A program made the position numbers and the translations under genes. The notes beneath the pieces are model-generated. The model did not search any database and was not told where the DNA came from. It saw nothing but the letters and a program-made list of their open reading frames with translations. Source: an uncultured Lysobacteraceae bacterium (GTDB taxonomy: Bacteria; Pseudomonadota; Gammaproteobacteria; Xanthomonadales; Rhodanobacteraceae). Taken from it: a DNA stretch of 32,210 bases. The stretch is from positions 1 to 32,210 of the forward strand of contig CAMLSI010000006.1 of assembly GCA_946482585.1 (NCBI GenBank), written 5' to 3'. This document shows positions 17,474 to 25,918 of this stretch, in pieces. Position 1 is the stretch's first letter. Each line of letters begins with the position of its first letter.

Positions 17474-20365
17474 TCAGAACTTGATGCTGAAACGCGCAAA
17501 GTAGTAGCGGCCGACCGTGTCGAACGTCACCGGATCGGTGTTGCCGTTCGTGACGTTGTTCTGGAACAGGATCGGCGGCTGCTTGTCGAACACGTTGTCG
17601 ACGCCGAGCTCCACGCGCGCATTGATCGGCTCGATGCGGTAGCCGACCTGCAGGTTGTGATAGGTCGAAGCGCCGTAGCCCACGACAACATTCGGAATCG
17701 TGCCGTCGGCCGAGTCGCCGCCCGGACGCAGCGTGCCGAGATCGAAGCCATGGATGTAGCGCGCCGTCCAGCTCGCATCGAAATTGCCGAGCTCCCAGTT
17801 CAGGGTGCCAAGACCGCGCCAGCGCGCATAGTTGCCGAGCTGGCGGTTGAACTGGCCGGCCGCGTAGATCGTGCCGGTCCCGTTGCCCTGCGTGTCGCGG
17901 ATCAGCTGATTGAACTGCGCCGTGTAGGTCGCATCGAGGCCGACGCGGAACGTACCGAACGATGTTTCCGGCATACGGTACTTGATGCTGAAGTCCGCCC
18001 CCTTCGCATCGAGACGCCCGAGGTTCAAGGTCGGCTGGTCGATGTAGAACACCTGGCCGTCGGCCTCGAAACGATGGATGAAGTCGCAGAGGTTGCCGGC
18101 GGTGTAGCACTGCAGCGCCACGGTGTTGACGTCGAGCGCGCTGATGTTGTCGTTCAACGCAAAACGCCACAGATCCACGCTCGTCGACAGGCCTTCGAGC
18201 CAGCTCGGGTCATAGACCACGCCCCAGGTGAACGCCTTGCCCTGCTCGGGCTTGAGGTTCGGATTGCCCGCCACGAGACCCGTGGTCTGACCGTTCGGCG
18301 GCCCGCCGAAGCTGCCGTCGCGCGGCACGTTCTCGCAGGCACGATCGATGTTCGCATTCGCACCGACCGGCGAGGTCACGCCGATGCACGGATCGCGGAA
18401 CGTCGGCGCGTTCGACGCCGGCGCGGCGAACAGGTTCGAGATCGTCGGCGCACGGAAGACTTCGGCAATCGTTCCGCGCAAGAGCACGTCGTCGAGCGGA
18501 CGCCACTCGATGCCGATCTTCGAATTCGTCGAATCGCCGAACGTCGAATACTTGGAATAGCGCGAACCGATGGTCAGATTCAGCGCCTTCGCGAACGCGA
18601 CATCGCGCAGCACCGGAATGAAGGCTTCGCCGTAGACTTCCTTGACGTCGAAACCGCCGACGATCGGCGACGTGCAGGTTTCCTGCGCCAGTTGGCAGTT
18701 GGTGAAGTCCGGCGGCAGCGCCGTCGTGAGGAAGTCCGGCGCGAAGCGCTGGTATTCCTTGCGGTACGAGGCGCCGACCGCGAGGCTGACCACACCGGCC
18801 GGCAGTTCGAACAGTTCGCCGTTGGCATTGATTTCGGCTTCGCGCTGCACGAACAGCGTATTCGTGCGATACGGCGCTTCGAGCAGTTTGAAGCCGTCCG
18901 GCGTTTCTTCCGGATTGAACGGATTCACCGGCACGCAGCCCGCGATCGGCGCCGTCGGTGTGCCGCACCTTGCCACGCCGTTCGCGTCGATGAACGACGG
19001 ACCGACGGCGGCGCTCAGCGCCGGCTGGAAGATGTAGCCGCCGAACTGGCGGAACTGCGAGAAATGGCCGTAGGTGAAGTTCGCGTCCCACTGCCAGCTG
19101 GTGCTGCCGAAACCGCCGCGCAGGCCGAGATTGATCTGGTCGGTCGACACCGAAGTATCGGCACGACGGTTGCCGATCGCCTGCAGGCGCAGGAAGAACG
19201 CGTTCCCCGAATCGTTGTCGCCGCTGCGGCCGAAGTCGATGCCGAACGGGTTGTAGACGTTGTCGGCCGAAATGAGCACGTTGTCGTTGCGCGCATCGAA
19301 CGGCAGCGGCGCGATCGCGAACGCCGCGCGCGTCTTGTTGTGGAACGCCTCGACATAGGCTTCCACATTGTCGCTGAGGCGATAGTTGCCGACGACGAAC
19401 AGGCTGCCGCGTTCCTGCGGGGTCAGCTCGAGATTGCCGACGGCCTGGAAATTGAACGCATCCGATGCGGGGTCATAGCATTTGTAGTCGCTGAGCGAAG
19501 CCCCTTCGCGGCCCGGAATGCGCGTCACGGAACCGGCCGCATTGGCCGGGCAGTTGAACTGCGCGATGAGATCGCTCGGCAGGAAGATGCGTCCGCGCGG
19601 CGTGCGGCTGGATCCGCCCGCGACGATGGAGCCCGACGACAGATAGAGCGCATTGGCAGAGAACTCGCGATCGGCCGCGGACACGGCATCCTGCTTGTTG
19701 TAGTTCACGCCTACCATGAGGCTGCCCTTGTCGCTCGAGTGGCCGAGCGTCATGGTCACGCCTTTGCGCTGGCCGTCGTCGGCATCGGCGACGCCGTAGT
19801 CGGCGGTGAACTCGATGCCTTGATAGTCCTTGCGCAGGATGAAGTTGACGACGCCGCCGATCGCATCCGATCCGTAGATCGCCGACGCGCCGTCCTTGAG
19901 CACTTCGACGCGCTCGATCAGGTTCATCGGAATCGCATTGACGTCGGGTGCGGGACCGGCGAGACGCCGGCCGTTCACGAGAACCAGCGTGCGTGCCGTG
20001 CCCAGGCCGCGCAGATCGATCGTCGCCGCACCGGTGCCGCCGCCGTTGTTGACCGCACCGTTCGTCGCGGTCGCGCCGCCGGCGATGGCCGGCATGGTCT
20101 GCAGCAGGTCGCCGATGGTGAGCTTGCCGGTCTTCTCGATCTGACTCTTGTCGATCACGAATACCGGACTCGCCGTCTCCAGGTCGACGCGACGGATGCG
20201 CGAACCCGTGACCACGATGGTCTCCAGCTTGTCGGCGTCGACACCCGCATCGGGCTGTTGCGCCGCGGCCGGCAGCGCGAAGCAGCCGAGCAGTACGGCG
20301 CCCGCGCCGATGCCGGGCGAGGCCAGCGCCGAACGCACGGCTCGGGGGAGCGAAGAATTGAACAT
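17474..20365 (-). CDS. TonB-dependent outer-membrane receptor
   Basis: The 963-residue product is an outer-membrane ligand-gated channel powered by TonB/ExbB/ExbD. It has a signal peptide (about 1-36, ending LPAAAQQ), a TonB box (LETIVVTG, about 48-54) and a plug domain (about 60-185: SPVFVIDKSQIEKTGKLTIG, RVEVLKDGASAIYGSDAIGG, VVNFILR). The rest is a large beta-barrel that ends in a terminal Phe (YYFARFSIKF), as barrel assembly requires. Extracellular loops are rich in Cys, Asn and Gly (for example CGTPTAPIAGC), giving possible disulfides. The ligand cannot be read from sequence; sugar oligomers, peptides or siderophores are all possible in this group. AGGAG lies 7 bases before the ATG. An AraC regulator gene lies just upstream on the same strand and may control it. 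Confidence 0.95.
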   Translation of the reverse strand: MFNSSLPRAVRSALASPGIGAGAVLLGCFALPAAAQQPDAGVDADKLETIVVTGSRIRRVDLETASPVFVIDKSQIEKTGKLTIGDLLQTMPAIAGGATATNGAVNNGGGTGAATIDLRGLGTARTLVLVNGRRLAGPAPDVNAIPMNLIERVEVLKDGASAIYGSDAIGGVVNFILRKDYQGIEFTADYGVADADDGQRKGVTMTLGHSSDKGSLMVGVNYNKQDAVSAADREFSANALYLSSGSIVAGGSSRTPRGRIFLPSDLIAQFNCPANAAGSVTRIPGREGASLSDYKCYDPASDAFNFQAVGNLELTPQERGSLFVVGNYRLSDNVEAYVEAFHNKTRAAFAIAPLPFDARNDNVLISADNVYNPFGIDFGRSGDNDSGNAFFLRLQAIGNRRADTSVSTDQINLGLRGGFGSTSWQWDANFTYGHFSQFRQFGGYIFQPALSAAVGPSFIDANGVARCGTPTAPIAGCVPVNPFNPEETPDGFKLLEAPYRTNTLFVQREAEINANGELFELPAGVVSLAVGASYRKEYQRFAPDFLTTALPPDFTNCQLAQETCTSPIVGGFDVKEVYGEAFIPVLRDVAFAKALNLTIGSRYSKYSTFGDSTNSKIGIEWRPLDDVLLRGTIAEVFRAPTISNLFAAPASNAPTFRDPCIGVTSPVGANANIDRACENVPRDGSFGGPPNGQTTGLVAGNPNLKPEQGKAFTWGVVYDPSWLEGLSTSVDLWRFALNDNISALDVNTVALQCYTAGNLCDFIHRFEADGQVFYIDQPTLNLGRLDAKGADFSIKYRMPETSFGTFRVGLDATYTAQFNQLIRDTQGNGTGTIYAAGQFNRQLGNYARWRGLGTLNWELGNFDASWTARYIHGFDLGTLRPGGDSADGTIPNVVVGYGASTYHNLQVGYRIEPINARVELGVDNVFDKQPPILFQNNVTNGNTDPVTFDTVGRYYFARFSIKF

Positions 20366-20472
20366 GTGTTTCTCCTGTAATTATTCACAGATCGACCGCA
20401 GCGCCGCAGGCCCGGTGGTCGAGGCAACGGCGGCGCCGACGCGGTCGGTGAGCGCGGAGGCAGGGCCGGCAA

Positions 20473-20489
20473 ACCGGGAAGTACCCGGT
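20473..20489 (-). terminator. Weak hairpin after the AraC gene
   Basis: ACCGGG (20473-20478) and CCCGGT (20484-20489) form a 6-bp stem 10 bases past the AraC stop. On the minus strand it is followed only by TTTGCC, so any termination would be inefficient and could allow read-through into the receptor gene. Confidence 0.3.
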
Positions 20490-20498
20490 GCGGCAACG

Positions 20499-21497
20499 TT
20501 AAAAATCTGTGGGCGCTACGAGTTGCCGCGAGTTGGCAGGCGGCGTTGCGGAAACTGCGCGGCGCGGCAATTCGTCGCCGTCGCAACGTCGGTTGCGCGA
20601 TGCGCGGATGCCGACGCCGTGTTCGCGCCGCAGTGCGGCGGCGCTGATGCCGAAGCGCTGCTTGAACAGGCGCGAGAACGCGCAGCGATTCTCGAAGCCG
20701 CTCGCGCCCGCGATCTCGCTGATCGCGAGCGGCGACGAACGCACGAGACGTCGAGCGCGCTCCAGGCGCCGATCCACGAGATAGGCGTGCGGCGTTTCGC
20801 CGTAGACCGAATGGAATGCGCGGATGAAATGCCACGGCGAATAGCTCGCGACACGCGCGAGCTCGGGAATGTCGAGTTCCTGTTCGCAGCGCGTCGCCAT
20901 GAGGTTGCGCACGCGCTGCAGGCGCAGGAACACGTTCTGGCGTTGCGCCAGCGTGCGTCCCGGACAGCGCTCGATCATGCCGGCGAAATCCGCCTGCAGG
21001 TCGATGACGCTGCCGAGCAGATCATCGACGGCACTTTGCAAGGCGTACTCGCCGCGATGTTCGAGCACCGCGCGCACGACCCGCATCGCGAGACGGCGGA
21101 ACGTCGGCGTCACCGCGTGCGATGCGGGAACGAGGCCGGGTTCCGGAGCGAGCGCGCCGCCCGCGCGGATCAGCGCGCGGCGCCAGCCCGGACGCTGCGC
21201 GATCAGCGCGATCCACAACGCGGCGCCGCGCCCGGTCGCCTGCAGACGCTGGTCGGCTTCGCTGACGAACAGCTGGCCCGGTTCGATGAGGAAGCCGTTT
21301 TCGCCGGCATTGATGCGCAGCTTGCCGCGCAGCGGCAGCCAGATGCAGCCGCCGTCGCCGCCGCCGCTCGCGAACGTCGCGCCGCGTCCGCCGCCGATGA
21401 TCGCGAGCACGTTGTCGCCGCAACGCTGCCGCAACGCATCCGCGCCGCCGAGCTCCAGTCGCGCGCCGTAACGCAGAACCTCTCCGATGATTCTCAT
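20499..21497 (-). CDS. AraC-family transcriptional regulator
   Basis: A 332-residue regulator. The C-terminal AraC DNA-binding domain with two helix-turn-helices occupies about 188-292 (LDIPELARVASYSPWHFIRA, then LAISEIAGASGFENRCAFSR and LFKQRFGISAAALRRE). The N-terminal part (about 1-110) looks like a cupin-type sensing domain (WLPLRGKLRINAGENGFLIE, PGQLFVSEAD). The effector is unknown. The ATG at 21497 has GGAGG 5 bases upstream, much better than the upstream in-frame ATG at 21623, which lies past the end of the neighbouring propeller gene. The TonB-receptor gene follows 134 bases downstream on the same strand and is the natural regulatory target, though this is inferred from position. A basic, disordered tail follows the domain (RASRNRRCDGDELPRRA). 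Confidence 0.93.
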   Translation of the reverse strand: MRIIGEVLRYGARLELGGADALRQRCGDNVLAIIGGGRGATFASGGGDGGCIWLPLRGKLRINAGENGFLIEPGQLFVSEADQRLQATGRGAALWIALIAQRPGWRRALIRAGGALAPEPGLVPASHAVTPTFRRLAMRVVRAVLEHRGEYALQSAVDDLLGSVIDLQADFAGMIERCPGRTLAQRQNVFLRLQRVRNLMATRCEQELDIPELARVASYSPWHFIRAFHSVYGETPHAYLVDRRLERARRLVRSSPLAISEIAGASGFENRCAFSRLFKQRFGISAAALRREHGVGIRASRNRRCDGDELPRRAVSATPPANSRQLVAPTDF

Positions 21498-21644
21498 ATC
21501 GCCTCCTTCGCCGGGATCTGGCGGCGAGAAGTACGTCGGAGGCGTCACGCCAGTCCCGAAATCGCCTGAAGCGGCGACGAGATTGCGCTTAGAAAGCGGT
21601 GAAATATCGGCGGGATTTTGCATCGCTGCGCGCCAGCCTCGACG

Positions 21645-23795
21645 TCACTGCCGTGCACGCAAGAACCGCAACAGTCCGATATCGGTGTCGTTGCGTGTGA
21701 TGCGGACGAGAAGGAGGCGGCGCGCGTCGGCGGAAACGTCGAAACTGCGATGATCGAAGGCCTCACGCGTGCGCCAGACTACCGAGTCGGCGCCGTCGGC
21801 GATGTTCCGCCGGTGCAGCAGGATTTCCTCTGCATCGTCGGCGTCGGCCGCGAAGTACCACAGCGCGCCGTCGCGTACGTGCCAGGCGAAGCGATTGCCG
21901 ACCGCCGCGATGACCGTCTCGTCGCGTTCGTCCTCGCGCAGTTCGCGCACGCCGGCGCCGTCGGCTCGACTGTAGTAGATGCGGCCGCTGCGCTGGTCGG
22001 CCTCGACAGTCGCCACGTCGTCGCGCAGCGCCTGCGCCGGCCCCTGCGCGCGCGTCATGCGCAGCAGCCGCGACGTGCGGCCGCCGCGATCGACGAGCAG
22101 AAAACCCGCATCGGGCGCGTAGGTGCCGAAGCGCACGTCGGTCGTCGCATCGGAGACGACACGCTGTGTCTGGCTGTCGAGGTCGATCTCGACGAGTTCG
22201 CCGCGGCCGTCGCGACGCCGCGTGACGACGACGCGACTGCCGTCGGCGTTCCATTGCGGATAGAGGAACAGCGCACCTTCGTCCTGCGTGAGTGCATAGC
22301 TCTGGCGACCGGCGGCATCGTGCAGCCAGAGTTGCGGCGTCCCGCCACGGTCCGAGACGAAGACGACGCGACTGCCGTCGGGCGACAGGACCGCGTAGCT
22401 GTCGCTGCCAGTCGACGGTGCGAGTTCACCGCTCATGCGCACGCCGTCGCCGAGCACCACGCCTTGCATGACCGAGCGCGTACGCGGCACTTCGTAGGCG
22501 AGCGCGTCGCCGTGCCGCGCGATGTCGGGCATCTGTGCCGGCGAGACACCGAGCGCGCTGACGCGGCCGTCGGCGAGATCGACGCGATACAAAGCTTCCA
22601 CACCGCCGTGGTTCGATGCGAACACGATGCCGCTGCCGTCGGGCAGCCAGTCGAATCCGCGAATCAGCGCCGACACGCGCGTGAGACGCCGCACGCCGCC
22701 GCCGCTCGCAGCGACGACGTAGAGATCGCAGTACGGCGACAGGCCCCGCCGGAACGCGATGGCCGTTCCGTCGGGCGAGTAGTGCGGCGCGAGATCGTGT
22801 TCGGTCGGGTCGTGCGCGTAGTCGAACGGCAGCGGCTCGCCGCCTTCGACGGCGGTGAGTGCGAGTCGCGCCGTACCGGGGCCGTCGAAGCGCGCGATCG
22901 CGAACGTGCTGCCGTCCGGCGACCAGTCGAAGCTCTCGAACCGACCGCGCGCGCAGCCGCCGCGCACGCGTTCGACGCCGCCGAGCGCGTCGACCGTGAC
23001 CATCTCGCAACGCTGATCGTCGTGCCGTACGAACGCGAGCTGCGCACCGTCTCCCGACCAGACCGGCCAGGACTCCTCGCCCAGGCCTTCGCTCGGGAAC
23101 AGCGTCGTCGAAGCATTCACGCCTCGCATGTGTATGCGCTGACGGCCGCTGTCCGCATCGATCGCGACGTAGGCCAGACGCGATCCGTCCGGCGACAGCC
23201 GCGGCGTCGATTCCGCGCCGGGATCGGCGGTCAGCATCAGCGGCGTACCGCTGACGCTCGCACTCGCGGTAGCCGGCGCGCCGCCAATACGCAGCGCTAC
23301 GACGACAAACACAACGACCGTCAGCACTGCCGCGGCGGCGAACCAGCGCCAGCTGCGCACCGGGGCAGTCGCCGCCGAAGCCGCGGGCACGACCGGTGCT
23401 GCGGAATCGACGAAAAGAACGTCCACGGCGGTCGTCTGCGGGACGGACGCGTCCCATTCCACCGGCGCGAGCAAGCGATAGCCGAGTCGCGGCACGGTTT
23501 CGATGAAACGCGGTGAGGTCAGGTCGTCGCCGAACACGCGGCGCAGCTCCTTCACCGCTTGCGTGAGCACGTCGCCGTCGCCGGCGCGTCCGGCCCATAC
23601 GCGGGCAAGCAGTTCGTCGCGCGTGCGCGTCACGCCGGGTTCGCGCGCGAGTTCGAGCAGCACGCCGACCGCCTTGGGCGTCAGTCGCTGCGCATCGCCG
23701 TCGCCGTGCACGCGTAGCGCACCCACGTCGACGCGCCGCCCGGCCAGGCAGAGAATGCCGCGCAAACGCGTATCGGCGAAGACCTCAGGGCTCAT
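21645..23795 (-). CDS. Winged-helix / transmembrane / TolB-type propeller regulator (CadC-like topology)
   Basis: The 716-residue protein has an N-terminal OmpR/CadC-type winged helix (about 20-110; RLTPKAVGVLLELAREPGVT, DVLTQAVKELRRVFGDD, FIETVPRLGYRLL). A Pro/Ala linker follows, then one membrane helix (about 151-170) and a C-terminal periplasmic region of PD40/TolB-like repeats (STPRLSPDGSRLAY, SWPVWSGDGAQLAF, PQWNADGSRVVVTRRRD). This layout suggests a membrane-bound transcription activator that senses something outside and binds DNA inside; the signal is unknown. The start is the ATG at 23795 (MSPEVFADTRLRG). An in-frame extension upstream to 25223 runs antisense through the beta-lactamase gene and is rejected. 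No strong ribosome-binding site is seen (TTGAG about 6 bases ahead). The end is LLRFLRARQ. Confidence 0.9.
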   Translation of the reverse strand: MSPEVFADTRLRGILCLAGRRVDVGALRVHGDGDAQRLTPKAVGVLLELAREPGVTRTRDELLARVWAGRAGDGDVLTQAVKELRRVFGDDLTSPRFIETVPRLGYRLLAPVEWDASVPQTTAVDVLFVDSAAPVVPAASAATAPVRSWRWFAAAAVLTVVVFVVVALRIGGAPATASASVSGTPLMLTADPGAESTPRLSPDGSRLAYVAIDADSGRQRIHMRGVNASTTLFPSEGLGEESWPVWSGDGAQLAFVRHDDQRCEMVTVDALGGVERVRGGCARGRFESFDWSPDGSTFAIARFDGPGTARLALTAVEGGEPLPFDYAHDPTEHDLAPHYSPDGTAIAFRRGLSPYCDLYVVAASGGGVRRLTRVSALIRGFDWLPDGSGIVFASNHGGVEALYRVDLADGRVSALGVSPAQMPDIARHGDALAYEVPRTRSVMQGVVLGDGVRMSGELAPSTGSDSYAVLSPDGSRVVFVSDRGGTPQLWLHDAAGRQSYALTQDEGALFLYPQWNADGSRVVVTRRRDGRGELVEIDLDSQTQRVVSDATTDVRFGTYAPDAGFLLVDRGGRTSRLLRMTRAQGPAQALRDDVATVEADQRSGRIYYSRADGAGVRELREDERDETVIAAVGNRFAWHVRDGALWYFAADADDAEEILLHRRNIADGADSVVWRTREAFDHRSFDVSADARRLLLVRITRNDTDIGLLRFLRARQ

Positions 23796-23800
23796 CGGCT

Positions 23801-23826
23801 CAAATAACGAAGCGTTTCGTAGTTTG
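23801..23826 (-). promoter_or_regulatory. Imperfect dyad just upstream of the propeller-regulator start
   Basis: ACGAA (23807-23811) and TTCGT (23816-23820) with a 4-base centre lie inside outer arms CAAA (23801-23804) and TTTG (23823-23826). It is 6 bases from the start codon, so it could be an operator for autoregulation or a hairpin covering the ribosome-binding region. Function unproven. Confidence 0.35.
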
Positions 23827-23985
23827 AACCGAGCATGCCACAAGTTCGTGGCTTTGGCACAACCGTCGCGCAAGCCGCGCAACAGCGAGATCGCGGTTCG
23901 GCACGTGCGCAACATGGCGGACGACGATCGCGGCGGATCGGACGCGGATACGGGCCGCGCAACCCGTGGCATCCGGTCGACGAAC

Positions 23986-24018
23986 AAAAAAAGCGCCATC
24001 GCAGCGATGCGATGGCGC
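23986..24018 (-). terminator. Strong Rho-independent terminator, orphan on the minus strand
   Basis: GCGCCATCGC (23993-24002) and GCGATGGCGC (24009-24018) form a perfect 10-bp stem with a 6-base loop. Read on the minus strand it is followed by U7 (23986-23992). It is upstream of the same-strand regulator gene, and no minus-strand protein gene lies before it in the gap, so it ends an unexplained transcript or acts as an attenuator. Confidence 0.85.
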
Positions 24019-24205
24019 GCAAGCAACCCGATCGCCGCGGGTAGGCGCGGCCGGCACAGTGTCTCAGCAGCGCACGGCGTGTGAGTTGCTTTTGCTGCGC
24101 GCTTGCGGCTGCGCGCGTCGCCGGGGCGACGAGGCGCGTCTCCGCCACGCGCTCCGGGCAGCTCGCGCTTAACGCTTTTCTTACCTGAAAGCACGCATGT
24201 TTCCT
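23986..24205 (-). ncRNA. Candidate small RNA or attenuated leader
   Basis: On the minus strand three perfect hairpins precede the U7 terminator: 24134-24139 with 24147-24152, 24116-24122 with 24125-24131, and 24097-24102 with 24111-24116. A possible -10 (TATGCA, about 24205-24210) with TTGCGT 19 bases upstream could start the transcript near 24200, giving roughly 215 bases. The 5' boundary is a guess. An alternative is a leader of the propeller-regulator message that is terminated conditionally. No match to a known RNA class is recognised. Confidence 0.4.
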
Positions 24206-24368
24206 GCATACCCGCGCCGTTGTGACGGGCACGCAACTGCACGACAATGCCCTCGGCACGACCAGCACCAGACCAGCCTATGTTTTCGAGTTCGCCGTAT
24301 TCCGTCTTGCCGCTGCGCGCAGGTTCCTGCGCCGGTGTTCGTCTTGCGCTTTCGCGCGGCGGGTCCGC

Positions 24369-25727
24369 ATGAAGCGCCCGTCGCTCCCGATCTTCGTTGC
24401 GGCCTTCGTCGTGGCGCTGACGTTCGTGTTCATTCCCGATGCCAGCGCGGCCACGAAGCGCGGCAGCGCGCGCGCGACGGCTACGGCAAAGAAAGCCACC
24501 GTCAGGAAAGCCCCGGCGAAAAAAGCGCTGGCACCGAGCAAGCGCGCCGCCGCCGCCGCGGCGACGATGCCGGTCGTGACCGGCGCGGTCACGGCGAATG
24601 CAGGACTCAGCGTCGCGACCGACATGAACCTCTGGCTCGATTCGATCGAAGCCTCCGGGCAGATCGCCGGCCTCGCGGTCGCCGTGGTCCAGGGCGATCA
24701 GGCATTGCTGCAGCGCGGCGTCGGCTATGCGGACGCGAGCGCCGGCACGCCGGTCACGCCGGACACCGTATTCCGCCTCGCGTCGCTGTCGAAATCGTTC
24801 GCGGCGACGCTCGCCGGCATGCTCGTCGACGACGGCTACATTTCCTGGGACAGCCGCGTGGGCGGCATCCTGCCGACGTTCGCGCTCAAGGACGCGAGCG
24901 CCGCCGAGAAACTCAGCGTGCGCGACATCCTGAGTCATCGCGTCGGCCTGCCGCACAACTCCTACGACCATCTGCTGGAACAGGACGAGCCCTACCCGCT
25001 GCTCGTCGATCGTCTGCGCGAGATCGACCCGATCTGCGGCGTCGGCGACTGCTACAGCTACCAGAACGTCGCCTTCAGCCTGCTCGGCGATGTGACCTAT
25101 GCGGTGACCGGCGATTTCTTCTATCACCAGGTCGAGAAACGCATCTTCCACCCGCTCGGCATGACGACGGCGACCTATGGCCGCGACGCGCTCGAATCGA
25201 GCCGCGAATGGGCGCGCCCGCATTCGCGCAGCGGCCGTCGCTGGCTACCGTTCCAGCCGCGCGAGAACTACTACCACGTCGCGCCGGCGGCCGGGGTCAA
25301 CGCCAGCATCAAGGACATGAGCCAGTACCTCATCGCGCACATGGGCGGCCGCACCGACGTGCTGCCCGAGGATCTGCTGCAGACCCTGCACCGGCCGCTC
25401 GTCGCGACGCCGACCGAAATGACGTCGGCGCCGTGGCGCCGCGGCCGTCTGCGCGATGCGCAGTACGCGCTGGGCTGGCGCGTGTTCGACTATGCCGGCG
25501 AGCCCATGGTGTTTCATGCGGGCGCGGTGCAGGGCTACCGCGGCGTGATCGCATTCCTGCCGCAGCGCCGCTTCGGCCTCGTCATGCTGTGGAATTGCGA
25601 AACCTCGATCCCGACCGGGCTGCTGCCGATGGCGTTCGACCGCTATCTCGGGCTGCCGCAGGTGGATTGGGCCGGCGTCGAACTGCTCGATCGCAACCGC
25701 ATGGCGGCCGGCGGCGCCTCGCGCTAG
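24369..25727 (+). CDS. Serine beta-lactamase-family hydrolase with Lys/Ala-rich linker
   Basis: A 452-residue exported protein of the class C beta-lactamase / penicillin-binding-protein-like serine hydrolase family. It has a signal peptide (MKRPSLPIFVAAFVVALTFV...ASA) and a strongly basic, histone-like linker (about 28-66; AKKATVRKAPAKKALAPSKR). The catalytic domain follows, with Ser139-X-X-Lys142 (SLSK), Tyr231-X-Asn233 (YQN) and His383-Ala-Gly385 in the position of the KTG motif. Such proteins include AmpC-like lactamases, D-aminopeptidases, esterases and peptidoglycan hydrolases; HAG rather than KTG argues against a plain beta-lactamase. The ATG at 24369 has only a weak GGCGGG upstream. 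It was preferred to an in-frame ATG at 24222 because it puts the signal peptide at the N-terminus. Confidence 0.88.
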   Translation: MKRPSLPIFVAAFVVALTFVFIPDASAATKRGSARATATAKKATVRKAPAKKALAPSKRAAAAAATMPVVTGAVTANAGLSVATDMNLWLDSIEASGQIAGLAVAVVQGDQALLQRGVGYADASAGTPVTPDTVFRLASLSKSFAATLAGMLVDDGYISWDSRVGGILPTFALKDASAAEKLSVRDILSHRVGLPHNSYDHLLEQDEPYPLLVDRLREIDPICGVGDCYSYQNVAFSLLGDVTYAVTGDFFYHQVEKRIFHPLGMTTATYGRDALESSREWARPHSRSGRRWLPFQPRENYYHVAPAAGVNASIKDMSQYLIAHMGGRTDVLPEDLLQTLHRPLVATPTEMTSAPWRRGRLRDAQYALGWRVFDYAGEPMVFHAGAVQGYRGVIAFLPQRRFGLVMLWNCETSIPTGLLPMAFDRYLGLPQVDWAGVELLDRNRMAAGGASR

Positions 25728-25918
25728 TCGGCGGCGATAGCCGCCTCAGCCGTTTCTGTCCTAGCATTGACGGACCTCGTCCACGCGAGGCGTGCGTGCA
25801 TGCGCAGAAGGGACCGTATACGGCGCCGTCCCGATCACCCGCCGTTGCGGCCGCGTACCGCGGTGCGCATGCCTCGCCGCCTGGTCCGCCGGCTGCGGAG
25901 ACCAACGGAGTTGCCGCC

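Larger units (their letters stand above)
23796..24368. other. 573-base gene-less region between the propeller regulator and the beta-lactamase
   Basis: I find no credible protein gene on either strand. The gap contains an imperfect 26-base dyad next to the regulator start (23801-23826), an orphan minus-strand terminator (23986-24018) and a cluster of perfect hairpins (24097-24152). It must also contain the divergent promoters, which I cannot place convincingly. Confidence 0.7.

Noticed and set aside
17399..20380. 993-codon plus-strand open frame covering the whole TonB-receptor gene
   Set aside because: It is the antisense of a certain gene; composition is Arg/Glu/Val-rich with no domain, as expected of antisense frames in GC-rich DNA. 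The same applies to long frames at 2762-3775, 3824-5782, 6951-8621 and 21618-23516 (plus) and 11230-13977 (minus).
23796..25223. In-frame 5' extension of the propeller regulator to a 1192-residue protein
   Set aside because: It runs antisense through the beta-lactamase gene and across a strong terminator; MSPEV at 23795 is the natural start of a winged-helix domain.
24197..25918. In-frame 5' extension of the GPP34 gene to 780 residues
   Set aside because: The extension lies out of frame within the beta-lactamase gene and shows no domain; GGAG precedes the ATG at 25919.
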